A stretch of DNA of 64,000 nt from the NCBI RefSeq assembly GCF_012767755.2, contig NZ_AP023189.1:2916001-2980000 (forward strand), written 5' to 3'. This document shows positions 13,077 to 21,475 of the stretch, one piece after another. Below the pieces are notes generated by a model. That model had not been told where the DNA came from, ran no database searches, and saw only the letters and a list, made by a program, of their open reading frames with translations. The stretch comes from Pseudomonas tohonis. Lineage in GTDB: Bacteria > Pseudomonadota > Gammaproteobacteria > Pseudomonadales > Pseudomonadaceae. Every line of letters begins with the position of its first letter. The first letter of the stretch is position 1. The position numbers were made by a program, and so were the translations under genes.

Positions 13077-13754
13077 ATGACCCAGAACCCGTCCCAAGCG
13101 CGCAGCGTGCCGAGCATGGCCGAGAAGGTCGAGATGATCGACCGGCTCTGCGCCGAAGCCCGCATCCTCCCGGTGATCACCATCGAGCGCGAGGAAGACA
13201 TCCTGCCCCTGGCCGATGCCCTGGCCGCCGGCGGCCTGCGCGCCCTGGAAATCACCCTGCGCTCCGAGCACGGCCTCACCGCCATCCGCCTGCTGCGTGA
13301 ACAGCGCCCGGACCTGCTGATCGGCGCCGGCACCGTGCTGGACGAACAGATGCTCGCCGAGGCCGAGGCCGCAGGCGCGCAGTTCATCGTCACCCCCGGC
13401 TGCACCGCCGAGCTGCTGGACGCCGGCCGGCAAAGCCCGCTGCCGTTGCTGCCCGGCGTCGGCAGTGCCTCGGAAATCATGCTTGGCCACGCCCGTGGCT
13501 ACCGGCGCTTCAAGCTGTTCCCCGCCGAAGTGGTCGGCGGTGCGGCGGCCCTCAAGGCCTTCGCCGGCCCCTTCCCGGGCATCCGCTTCTGCCCGACCGG
13601 CGGGGTGAAGCCGGACAACGTGCGCAGCTACATGGCCCTGCCCAACGTCATGTGCGTGGGCGGCACCTGGATGATGGAAAGCGCCTGGGTGCGCGCCGGC
13701 GACTGGGCGCGCATCGAAGCCACCACCGCCGAGGCGCTCAGGCTGCTGCAGTGA
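13077..13754 (+). CDS. eda: 2-dehydro-3-deoxy-phosphogluconate (KDPG) aldolase
   Basis: A 225-residue class I aldolase cleaving KDPG to pyruvate and glyceraldehyde-3-phosphate, the last step of the Entner-Doudoroff pathway. The Schiff-base Lys is in RFKLFPAE (about residue 146). The catalytic Glu region (ALEITLRS) and phosphate-binding GAGTV and PTGGV motifs are present. ATG 13077 has GAAGGA seven bases upstream and is preferred over the in-frame 13050 start. It is the last gene of the HexR-controlled operon; a short palindrome follows. Confidence 0.96.
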   Translation: MTQNPSQARSVPSMAEKVEMIDRLCAEARILPVITIEREEDILPLADALAAGGLRALEITLRSEHGLTAIRLLREQRPDLLIGAGTVLDEQMLAEAEAAGAQFIVTPGCTAELLDAGRQSPLPLLPGVGSASEIMLGHARGYRRFKLFPAEVVGGAAALKAFAGPFPGIRFCPTGGVKPDNVRSYMALPNVMCVGGTWMMESAWVRAGDWARIEATTAEALRLLQ

Positions 13755-13793
13755 TGCCGCGTTTCGCGCGGGTGTCGGTGGTGTCCACCGTCA

Positions 13794-13811
13794 TTCCCGC
13801 GAACGCGGGAA
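13794..13811. repeat. Palindromic dispersed repeat downstream of eda
   Basis: TTCCCGCG and CGCGGGAA form an 8-bp stem with a 2-base loop, the core of a common bacterial intergenic repeat. Three copies of AACCCACTGAA follow at about 13810, 13826 and 13863. It may act as the operon terminator. Confidence 0.55.
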
Positions 13812-13930
13812 CCCACTGAACGCGGAACCCACTGAACCAGCTGAACCCACCGAGCGGGCCACAACCCACTGAAAAGCACGGTGCAGCGACGCCCCCAACA
13901 GGCAACACAGACCCCAGCGAGGATCGCCCC

Positions 13931-15553
13931 ATGTCCCGTTTCGCCCCCGAAGCCCTGTTCCCCCACGCCGACGACATCCCCGAAGCCTGGCGCCTCGGTG
14001 CGCCGGTGGAGCAGCGCGAATACCTGGTGGACGGCGAGCTGCGTCGCTGGGACGGCCCGCTGGCCACGGTGCGCAGCCCGATCTTCCTCAAGGGCGAGCG
14101 GGGCGAGGAGCAGGTCATCCTCGGCAGCACGCCGCTGCTGGATGCCGATGCCGCGCTGCAGGCGCTCGACGCCGCCGTGCGCGCCTACGACAACGGCCAG
14201 GGCGCCTGGCCCAACCTGCGCGTCGGTGAGCGTATCCACCATGTCGAGGCGTTCCTGGCGCGCATGCGCGAGCGCCGCCACGAGGTGGTGCGCCTGCTGA
14301 TGTGGGAGATCGGCAAGAACCTGAAGGATTCCGAGAAGGAGTTCGACCGCACCTGCGACTACATGGTCGACACCATCAATGCGCTGAAGGAGCTCGACCG
14401 CCGCTCCAGCCGCTTCGAACTGGAGCAGGGCACCCTCGGCCAGATCCGCCGCGTACCCCTGGGCGTGGCGCTGTGCATGGGCCCCTACAACTACCCGCTG
14501 AACGAGACCTTCACCACGCTGATCCCGGCGCTGATCATGGGCAACACCGTGGTCTTCAAGCCGGCCAAGTTCGGCGTGCTGCTCATGCGCCCGCTGCTGG
14601 AAGCCTTCCGCGACAGCTTCCCGGCCGGCGTCATCAACATCATCTACGGCCGTGGCCGCGAGACCGTCAGCGCGCTGATGGCCAGCGGCAAGGTCGACGT
14701 CTTCGCCTTCATCGGCACCAACAAGGGCGCCAGCGACCTGAAGAAGCTGCACCCGCGCCCGCACCGCCTGCGCGCCGCCCTGGGGCTGGACGCCAAGAAC
14801 CCCGGCATCGTCCTGCCGCAGGTGGACCTGGACAACGCCGTCAACGAGGCCGTCACCGGTGCGCTCTCGTTCAACGGCCAGCGCTGCACCGCGCTGAAAA
14901 TCCTCTTCGTCCACGAGGACGTGCTCGAACCCTTCCTCGCGCGCTTCAGCGCCAAGCTCGCCGCGCTCAAGCCGGGCATGCCCTGGGAAGACGGCGTGGC
15001 GCTGACGCCGCTGCCCGAGCCGGGCAAGGTGGACTACCTCGCCACCCTGCTGCAGGACGCCACCGCCAAGGGCGCCCAGGTGGTCAACGACGGCGGCGGC
15101 CAGAGCCGCGAGAGCTTCTTCTACCCGGCGCTGCTGTGCCCGGTGAGCCCGGACATGCGCATCTACCAGGAAGAGCAGTTCGGCCCGCTGGTGCCGGTGG
15201 TGCCCTACCGCGATGTGCAGACCGCCATCGACTACGTGCTGGATTCCGACTACGGCCAGCAGTTGTCCATCTTCGGCAACGACCCCGCCGAAGTCGGCCG
15301 CCTGGTGGATGCCTTCGCCAACCAGGTGGGGCGCATCAACATCAACGCCCAGTGCCAGCGCGGGCCGGACACCTTCCCCTTCAACGGGCGCAAGAACTCA
15401 GCCGAAGGCACCCTGTCCGTGCACGACGCGCTGCGCACCTTCTCCATCCGCACGCTGGTGGCCACCCGCTTCCAGGAAGACAACAAGACGCTGATCAGCG
15501 AGATCATCCGCAACCGCGAATCCAGCTTCATCAGCACCGACTACATCTTCTGA
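13931..15553 (+). CDS. gapN: NADP-dependent glyceraldehyde-3-phosphate dehydrogenase (GapN-like)
   Basis: A 540-residue aldehyde dehydrogenase-superfamily protein. The catalytic Cys is in FNGQRCTALK (about residue 318), the cofactor-binding segment reads MGPYNYPLNE, and the PALIMGNTVVFKPAK motif is present. GapN oxidises glyceraldehyde-3-phosphate straight to 3-phosphoglycerate, making NADPH without ATP. Placement directly after zwf-pgl-eda, whose product is glyceraldehyde-3-phosphate, supports this role. The superfamily is certain; the substrate is inferred from family resemblance and context. Its stop overlaps the next gene's start by one base. Confidence 0.85.
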   Translation: MSRFAPEALFPHADDIPEAWRLGAPVEQREYLVDGELRRWDGPLATVRSPIFLKGERGEEQVILGSTPLLDADAALQALDAAVRAYDNGQGAWPNLRVGERIHHVEAFLARMRERRHEVVRLLMWEIGKNLKDSEKEFDRTCDYMVDTINALKELDRRSSRFELEQGTLGQIRRVPLGVALCMGPYNYPLNETFTTLIPALIMGNTVVFKPAKFGVLLMRPLLEAFRDSFPAGVINIIYGRGRETVSALMASGKVDVFAFIGTNKGASDLKKLHPRPHRLRAALGLDAKNPGIVLPQVDLDNAVNEAVTGALSFNGQRCTALKILFVHEDVLEPFLARFSAKLAALKPGMPWEDGVALTPLPEPGKVDYLATLLQDATAKGAQVVNDGGGQSRESFFYPALLCPVSPDMRIYQEEQFGPLVPVVPYRDVQTAIDYVLDSDYGQQLSIFGNDPAEVGRLVDAFANQVGRININAQCQRGPDTFPFNGRKNSAEGTLSVHDALRTFSIRTLVATRFQEDNKTLISEIIRNRESSFISTDYIF

Positions 15554-15954
15554 TGCGCCTGGCACCGATTCTCGCGCTGCTGTTCCTGGCCGGCACCGCA
15601 CAGGCGGCGGAGCCGGCCTGCGGCGACTTCCTCGAACAGCTCGGGGTCGCGTCGCCCGGGCTGCACTTCGAAGGCTGCAAATTGGAGGAGGGTGGCCAGT
15701 TGCGCCAACTGGTGGCCGAGTACCAGGTGCCCGGCCCCGAGGCCCATGGCGTGGAAAAGCTGCTGCACCAGCGCTTTGGCCTGCAGCCGCTGCGCTTCAT
15801 GTGCTGCGGCTGGGACACCTCGCCCGCCTACGCGCCCCATGCCAGCGGCCGGCCCTACGAGATCCACATGAACTCCGGCGAGACCCTGGAAAAGGACTGG
15901 GAGCGCATCGACCGCTTCCATGTCAGCGTCACCCTCTACCTCGAAGACCCATAG
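15553..15954 (+). CDS. Small exported DUF4952-like protein
   Basis: A 133-residue protein with a cleavable signal peptide (hydrophobic stretch to about residue 19, ending AQAAEPA) and a mature domain with four Cys (CGDF, EGCKL, MCCGW) that could form disulphides in the periplasm. It resembles the DUF4952 family, which has no known function. The TGATG overlap with gapN implies translational coupling to that metabolic gene. Confidence 0.7.
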   Translation: MRLAPILALLFLAGTAQAAEPACGDFLEQLGVASPGLHFEGCKLEEGGQLRQLVAEYQVPGPEAHGVEKLLHQRFGLQPLRFMCCGWDTSPAYAPHASGRPYEIHMNSGETLEKDWERIDRFHVSVTLYLEDP

Positions 15955-15971
15955 CTAGCGCTGATCCGTGA

Positions 15972-16360
15972 GTAGGGTGGATGGCGCTCTTTTCATCCAC
16001 CGGCGATGTGGTCGGGAAGCGCGGAGTTGGGGCAGCCCTGCGGCCTGCTGGGCGACTGAAGTCGCCCCTACGTCGCCCCTGTGGTGTGGTGCGGTGGGCG
16101 GTTGCTTGTGGGAGCGAATTCATTCGCGATGGCGCGTCTGGCCAACTGCAGCCACGGTCCGGCTGCGGGTCTTCGCGGCTGAAGCCGCTCCCACAAGGAG
16201 GGCCCGCTGCGACGCCAACCTCCGGAGCGGGTCCGGGCGTAGGGCGGATGACATTCTTTTCATCCGCCAGGCGGTGTGGCCGGGGAGCGCGGAGTCCAGG
16301 CAGCCCTGCGGCGTGGTGCCACGGTAGGCGGTTTCTTGTGGGAGCGAATTCATTCGCGAT
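15972..16360. repeat. Imperfectly duplicated repeat block between gapN/DUF4952 and fruR
   Basis: This 480-base gap holds no credible gene. A unit starting GTAGGG at 15972 recurs, diverged, at 16239. Both copies contain a hairpin of the GGTGGATG/CATCCACC type and the stretch AGCCCTGCGG, and end in the dispersed repeat GGGAGCGAATTCATTCGCGA (16108-16130 and 16338-16360). A complementary-type copy (GCGGCTGAAGCCGCTCCCAC) lies near 16175. Confidence 0.65.
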
Positions 16361-16438
16361 TGTCTCCGCCCCGGGCTGCGGTAATCGCGACAGGGCGGGT
16401 GAAACCCGCGAAACACGCCGGGTAATACGATGCCCCTC

Positions 16439-17428
16439 TCAACCCCCGCGCCGCACCTGCAACCGTCGCGGTATCGCCAGCACCCCCGGGCGGTAATCCC
16501 CGGCAATCGCTTGCAATGCTCGCTCCAGCACCTGCTCGGCGATCAGCTCGTGCTGCTGGCGCATGGAGTTCACCGGCAGCGGCAGGAAGTCCAGCAACTG
16601 GGTGTCGCCGAAGGTGCCGAGCTGCAGGTGTTGCGGCCAGGCGCCGTGCTCGCGCAGCACATCCAGCACGCCGGCCAGCAGCACGTAGGCGGTGGTCACC
16701 AGTGCATCCGGCAGGCGGCCCTGGCGTTCCAGCAGCTCCTGCATCATGCGCCGCCCGCACTCACGGCTGAATTCGGCGCCGCACTGCACGAGTGTCTCGC
16801 CGCCAAAGCCCGCCAGCGCGGCTCGGAAGCCCGCCTCGCGGTCGCGGCTGATGGGCAGCTCCGGCCGCGCGCCGAGCAGCGCCACCTGGCGCGGCAGCGG
16901 GTTCAGCAGGCTGCGGGTGAGCAAATGGGCGGCCTGGTGGTCATCGCTCACCACCGAGCAGAAGCGCGCCGGGTCCAGCTCGCGGTCGACGGCGATCACC
17001 GGCAGCCCGGCGTCCAGCAACGCGCCGAGGCCCGGGTCCTGCGGCGGCAGGCAGCTGGCGACCACCAGTGCGTCGCAACGCCGCGCGCTGAAGAGCTCCA
17101 GCAACTGGCGCTCGCTCTGCGGCTCGTCGTCGGAGCTGGCGATCAGCAACTGGTAGCCCCGCGCCCGCGCCTGCTGCTCCAGCAACTTGGCCAGGCGGGC
17201 GTAGCTGGGGTTCTCCAGGTCCGGAAGGATGAAGGCCAGGGTGCGGGTCTGCCCGCGCCGCAGCCCGGCCGCGTGGGGGTCGGGCCGGTAGCCGTGGGCC
17301 TCGACCACCGCGCGTACCCGCTCGACGGTGGCGGGGGAGATGCGCTTTTCCTCGGCCTTGCCGTTGACCACGTAGCTGGCCGTGGTGACCGAGACGCCGG
17401 CCAGCCGGGCGATGTCGCTGAGTTTCAA
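16439..17428 (-). CDS. fruR: FruR, LacI-family repressor of the fructose operon
   Basis: A 329-residue regulator. The N-terminal LacI helix-turn-helix reads KLSDIARLAGVSVTTASYVV, followed by a hinge and a periplasmic-binding-protein-like effector domain. In Pseudomonas, FruR (Cra) represses fruBKA and is released by fructose-1-phosphate. A TTG start at 17428 is preferred: AAGGAA lies seven bases upstream and the protein then begins at the conserved KLSDIA, with family-typical length. An upstream ATG at 17479 would add 17 poorly conserved residues. It is divergent from fruB, with a palindromic operator between them. Confidence 0.92.
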   Translation of the reverse strand: MKLSDIARLAGVSVTTASYVVNGKAEEKRISPATVERVRAVVEAHGYRPDPHAAGLRRGQTRTLAFILPDLENPSYARLAKLLEQQARARGYQLLIASSDDEPQSERQLLELFSARRCDALVVASCLPPQDPGLGALLDAGLPVIAVDRELDPARFCSVVSDDHQAAHLLTRSLLNPLPRQVALLGARPELPISRDREAGFRAALAGFGGETLVQCGAEFSRECGRRMMQELLERQGRLPDALVTTAYVLLAGVLDVLREHGAWPQHLQLGTFGDTQLLDFLPLPVNSMRQQHELIAEQVLERALQAIAGDYRPGVLAIPRRLQVRRGG

Positions 17429-17530
17429 ATGCCGATTCCTTGTTCCTGTGCCTGCATGGGGGCAAGGCGTGCGATTCATCGCATGGGCTTCAAGCCGCGA
17501 AGAATATCGAGTAACGTGCCGCCAGTTTAG

Positions 17531-17542
17531 TGAAACGATTCA
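17531..17542 (+). promoter_or_regulatory. Likely FruR operator
   Basis: TGAAACGATTCA is a near-perfect 12-base palindrome in the fruR-fruB intergenic region. It closely resembles the reported Pseudomonas FruR/Cra site (TTAAACGTTTCA), so it probably controls fruBKA and perhaps fruR. Confidence 0.65.
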
Positions 17543-17657
17543 GCAAGTGCTTTGTCCAGATAGTCGCGGGCCCTCTGCCAGGGTTCGGACAGCGCCTAAG
17601 CTGAAGATTCATCGCACAACGACAAAAGGGCCCCAAGGCCCGCGTGGAGGAAACGGC

Positions 17658-20519
17658 ATGCTCGAACTCACCCCGGCATTGGTGTCCATGGGCCTGGCGG
17701 CGACGGACAAGGCCGCCGCCCTGCAATTGGTGGCCGGCCGCCTGGTGGGGGATGGGCTCGCCGCCGAGGGCTACCTGGCCGCGCTGCAAGCGCGTGAAGC
17801 GCAGGGCTCGACCTACCTCGGCCAGGGCCTGGCCATACCCCACGGCACCCCGGAAACCCGTCACCTGGTCCACGCCACCGGCGTGCGCCTGCTGCACTTT
17901 CCCGACGGGGTGGACTGGGGCGACGGCCAGCGCGTCTACCTGGCCATCGGCATCGCCGCGAAATCCGACGAGCACCTGCGCTTGCTGCAACTGCTGACCC
18001 GCGCCCTGGGCGAAGGCGACCTGGGTGACGCCCTGCGCCGCGCCGAATCCGCCGAGGCCATCATCGCGCTGCTCCAGGGCGGCCCTGGCGAGCTGGCGCT
18101 GGACGAGCAACTGGTGGCGCTGGGCAGCACCGCCGAAGACTTCGACGAACTGGCCCTGGAAGGCGCGCGCCTGCTGCGCCGCGCCGGCTGTGTCGACAAG
18201 GGTTACGCCAACCAGCTGTTGCAGGGCGAGGCGCTGCCCCTGGGCGAAGGCCTCTGGTGGCTGGACAGCGACCAGGCGGTGAGCCGCCCCGGGCTCGCCT
18301 TCGTCGCCCCGCGCACGCCCCTGCGCCATGAGGGCCAGCCGCTGGCCGGGCTGTTCTGCCTCGCCAGCCGGGGCGATGCCCATGTGGCGCTGCTGGAGCG
18401 TCTCTGTGCGCTGCTGATCGAAGGCCGTGGCGCCGAACTGGCCCGTGCCGCCGATCGCCGCCGGGTGCTGGAGACCCTGGCGGGCGACGCCACGGCCGAC
18501 TGGCCGAGCCTGCGCGTGCCGCTGGCCAACGCCCACGGCCTGCATGCCCGCCCGGCCAAGGAGCTGGCGCAACTGGCCAAGGGGTTCGCTGGGGACATCC
18601 GCGTGCGCGTCGCCGACAGCGGGCTGCCGGCGGTGAGCGCGCGCAGCCTGAGCAAGCTGCTGGGCCTGGGCATCCGTCGGGGCCAGGTGCTGGAGCTGCT
18701 GGCCGAACCGGGCATCGCCGCCGAAGCCCTGCCGGTGCTGCGCCAGGCGGTGGAGCAGGGCCTGGGCGAGGAGGTGGAGCCCCTGGCGGACGGCGCCCCC
18801 GAACAGCCCGAAGCCGAGTTGCCGGAAGCCGCCCCCGCCGCACCGGCGCCCGGCAGCCTGCTCAACGCCGTACCGGCCTCGCCGGGCATCGCCATCGGCC
18901 CGGCCCATGTGCGGGTGGCGCGGACCTTCGACTACCCCGCCCGTGGCGAGACGCCCGCCAGCGAGCGCAAGCACCTGCACCAGGCACTGGCCCAGGTGCG
19001 CGCGGAGATCGAGGCACTGGTGCAGCGCAGCGAGGTGAAGGCCATCCGCGAAATCTTCGTCACCCACCTTGAAATGCTCGCCGATCCGGCCCTGGGCGAA
19101 GAGGTGGAGGCCCGGCTGCAGCGTGGCGAAAGCGCTGCCGCCGCCTGGGCGGGCGTGATCGCCACCGCCGCCGCGCAGCAGGAATCCCTGCAGGACGCGC
19201 TGCTGGCCGAGCGTGCCGCCGACCTGCGCGACGTCGGCCGCCGCGTGCTCGCCAAGCTCTGCGGCGTCGTGGAGCAGGCCGAGCCCGAACGCCCCTACGT
19301 GCTGGTGCTGGACGAGATGGCGCCCTCCGACGTCGCGCGGCTGGACCGTACCCGCGTGGCCGGCATCCTCACCGCGCGCGGCGGCGCCACCTCCCACAGC
19401 GCCATCGTCGCCCGCGCCCTGGGCATTCCCGCCCTGGTCGGCGCCGGGGCCGTGGTGCTGGCCCTGGAGCCGGGCACGCCGCTGCTGCTCGACGGCGGCC
19501 GTGGGCGCCTGGTGGTGGCGCCCGAACAGGCGTTGCTGGAGCGCGCCCGTGCCGAGCACCAGGACCGCGAGCGCCTGCTGCGCGAGGCCGAGGCGCACAA
19601 GCTGGAGCCGGCACGGACCCGTGACGGCCACAGCGTCGAGGTCTGCGCCAACCTGGGCGACGCCGCCGGCGCCGTGGCGGCGGTGGAGCAGGGCGCCGAG
19701 GGCGTCGGCCTGCTGCGCACCGAATTCATCTTCATGGCCCATTCCCAGGCGCCCGACCTGGCGACCCAGGAGGCCGACTACCGCAAGGTGTTCGACGCCC
19801 TCGACGGCCGCCCGCTGGTGGCGCGCACCCTCGATGTGGGCGGCGACAAGCCCTTGCCCTATTGGCCCATCGCCCACGAGGAGAACCCCTTCCTCGGCCT
19901 GCGCGGCGTGCGCCTGACCCTGCAGCGGCCGAAGGTGATGGAGACCCAGCTGCGCGCCTTGATGCGGGCCTCCGAGGGCCGGCCGCTGCGCATCATGTTC
20001 CCCATGGTCGGCAGCGTCGGCGAGTGGCGCCAGGCCCGTGACATGGCCCTGCGCCTGGCCGAGGAGATCCCCCAGGCCGACCTGCAGCTGGGGATCATGG
20101 TCGAGGTGCCGTCCGCCGCGTTGCTGGCGCCGGTGCTGGCGCGCGAGGTGGACTTCTTCAGCATCGGCACCAACGACCTCACCCAGTACGCCCTGGCCAT
20201 CGACCGTGGCCATCCCACGCTTTCGGCCCAGGCGGATGGCTTGCACCCGGCCGTGCTGCAACTGATCGAACTCACCGTGCGCGCCGCCCATGCGCGCGGC
20301 AAATGGGTGGGCGTGTGCGGCGAACTGGCCGCCGACCCGCTGGCGGTGCCGCTGCTGGTAGGGCTGGGGGTGGACGAGCTCAGTGTCTCGGCACGCAGCG
20401 TGCCCGAGGTCAAGGCGCGCATCCGTGAACTCAGCCTGGCCGATGCCCAGGAACTGGCTGGCGTGGCGCTGGCGGCGGAAAGTGCCGAAGCGGTGCGGGC
20501 CCTGGCGGAGAAATTCTGA
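17658..20519 (+). CDS. fruB: PTS fructose multiphosphoryl transfer protein (IIA-HPr-EI fusion)
   Basis: A 953-residue cytosolic fusion that relays phosphate from PEP to FruA. It holds an EIIA(Fru) domain at about 1-145 (phospho-His in IPHGTPE, about residue 62), an HPr domain at about 285-365 (NAHGLHARPAK, His about 296), and enzyme I from about 400 (GGATSHSAIVAR, His about 580; C-terminal PEP-binding part with GVCGELAAD). ATG 17658 has GGAGG seven bases upstream; the frame stays open further 5' but without conserved sequence. The stop overlaps the fruK start by one base. Confidence 0.95.
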   Translation: MLELTPALVSMGLAATDKAAALQLVAGRLVGDGLAAEGYLAALQAREAQGSTYLGQGLAIPHGTPETRHLVHATGVRLLHFPDGVDWGDGQRVYLAIGIAAKSDEHLRLLQLLTRALGEGDLGDALRRAESAEAIIALLQGGPGELALDEQLVALGSTAEDFDELALEGARLLRRAGCVDKGYANQLLQGEALPLGEGLWWLDSDQAVSRPGLAFVAPRTPLRHEGQPLAGLFCLASRGDAHVALLERLCALLIEGRGAELARAADRRRVLETLAGDATADWPSLRVPLANAHGLHARPAKELAQLAKGFAGDIRVRVADSGLPAVSARSLSKLLGLGIRRGQVLELLAEPGIAAEALPVLRQAVEQGLGEEVEPLADGAPEQPEAELPEAAPAAPAPGSLLNAVPASPGIAIGPAHVRVARTFDYPARGETPASERKHLHQALAQVRAEIEALVQRSEVKAIREIFVTHLEMLADPALGEEVEARLQRGESAAAAWAGVIATAAAQQESLQDALLAERAADLRDVGRRVLAKLCGVVEQAEPERPYVLVLDEMAPSDVARLDRTRVAGILTARGGATSHSAIVARALGIPALVGAGAVVLALEPGTPLLLDGGRGRLVVAPEQALLERARAEHQDRERLLREAEAHKLEPARTRDGHSVEVCANLGDAAGAVAAVEQGAEGVGLLRTEFIFMAHSQAPDLATQEADYRKVFDALDGRPLVARTLDVGGDKPLPYWPIAHEENPFLGLRGVRLTLQRPKVMETQLRALMRASEGRPLRIMFPMVGSVGEWRQARDMALRLAEEIPQADLQLGIMVEVPSAALLAPVLAREVDFFSIGTNDLTQYALAIDRGHPTLSAQADGLHPAVLQLIELTVRAAHARGKWVGVCGELAADPLAVPLLVGLGVDELSVSARSVPEVKARIRELSLADAQELAGVALAAESAEAVRALAEKF

Positions 20520-21475
20520 TGGCGCGCATCCTCACGCTCACCCTCAACCCGGCGCTGGACCTCACCCTGCGGCTGCCGCGTCTGGAGCCCGGCGCGGTGA
20601 ATCGCGGCCAGGCGCTGGTCAGCCACGCCGCCGGCAAGGGCCTCAACGTCGCCCAGGTGCTGGCCGATCTGGGCCATGCGCTCAGCGTCAGCGGCTTCCT
20701 CGGTGCCGGCAATGCCCAGCCCTTCGAGGCGCTGTTCGCCCGGCGCGGTTTCCACGACGCCTTCGTCCGCGTCGAGGGCGAGACCCGCAGCAACCTCAAG
20801 CTGGCCGAGGACGATGGCCGCATCACCGACATCAACGGCCCCGGCCCGGAGGTGGACGCCGCGGCAAGGGACGAACTGCTGCGCCGCCTCGACGCCCTGG
20901 TGCCCGGCCACGACCTGGTGGTGGTGGCCGGCAGCCTGCCGCGCGGGTTGGACGCCGACTGGTTCGCCGCGCTGCTGCGGCGCCTGCGTGCGCTGGGCGC
21001 CCGGGTGGCGCTGGACAGCAGCGGCGCGGCCCTGCGCGCGGGGCTCGCCACTGCGCCCTGGCTGGTCAAGCCCAATGTCGAGGAACTGGCCGAAGCCTGC
21101 GGCCGCCCCCTCGACGAGTTGGCCGCTCAGGCCGAGGAGGCCGCGCGCTTGCAGGCCGCTGGCATCGAGCACCTGGTGCTGTCCATGGGCGCCGAGGGTG
21201 TGCGCTGGTTCGCCGGTGCCCAGGCGTTGCAGGCGCGCCCGCCCAAGGTGCAGGTGTCCAGTACCGTGGGCGCGGGTGATTCGCTGCTGGCCGGCATGGT
21301 CCACGGCCTGCTGGCCGGTTGGCCCGCCGAGCGCACCCTGGCCCACGCCACCGCCATCGCCGCCCAGGCGGTGACCCAGATCGGCTTCGGCATCCATGAC
21401 CGGGCGCAGCTGGCGTCGCTGGAAAGCGGCGTCGTCGTGCAACCCGCAGAAGAACAACACGAGGTTCCCCGATGA
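20519..21475 (+). CDS. fruK: 1-phosphofructokinase
   Basis: A 318-residue PfkB-family kinase converting fructose-1-phosphate to fructose-1,6-bisphosphate. It shows the N-terminal TLTLNPALDLTL, the substrate GKGLNVAQVL motif, and the C-terminal PfkB signature with the catalytic Asp in VGAGDSLLAGM. It overlaps fruB by one base and fruA by four (ATGA), a tight operon. Its substrate also serves as the FruR inducer, so it helps reset the operon. Confidence 0.95.
   Translation: MARILTLTLNPALDLTLRLPRLEPGAVNRGQALVSHAAGKGLNVAQVLADLGHALSVSGFLGAGNAQPFEALFARRGFHDAFVRVEGETRSNLKLAEDDGRITDINGPGPEVDAAARDELLRRLDALVPGHDLVVVAGSLPRGLDADWFAALLRRLRALGARVALDSSGAALRAGLATAPWLVKPNVEELAEACGRPLDELAAQAEEAARLQAAGIEHLVLSMGAEGVRWFAGAQALQARPPKVQVSSTVGAGDSLLAGMVHGLLAGWPAERTLAHATAIAAQAVTQIGFGIHDRAQLASLESGVVVQPAEEQHEVPR

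Noticed and set aside
17490..20291. A 933-residue open frame on the minus strand
   Set aside because: Shadow of fruB, whose domains and active sites are clear on the plus strand.
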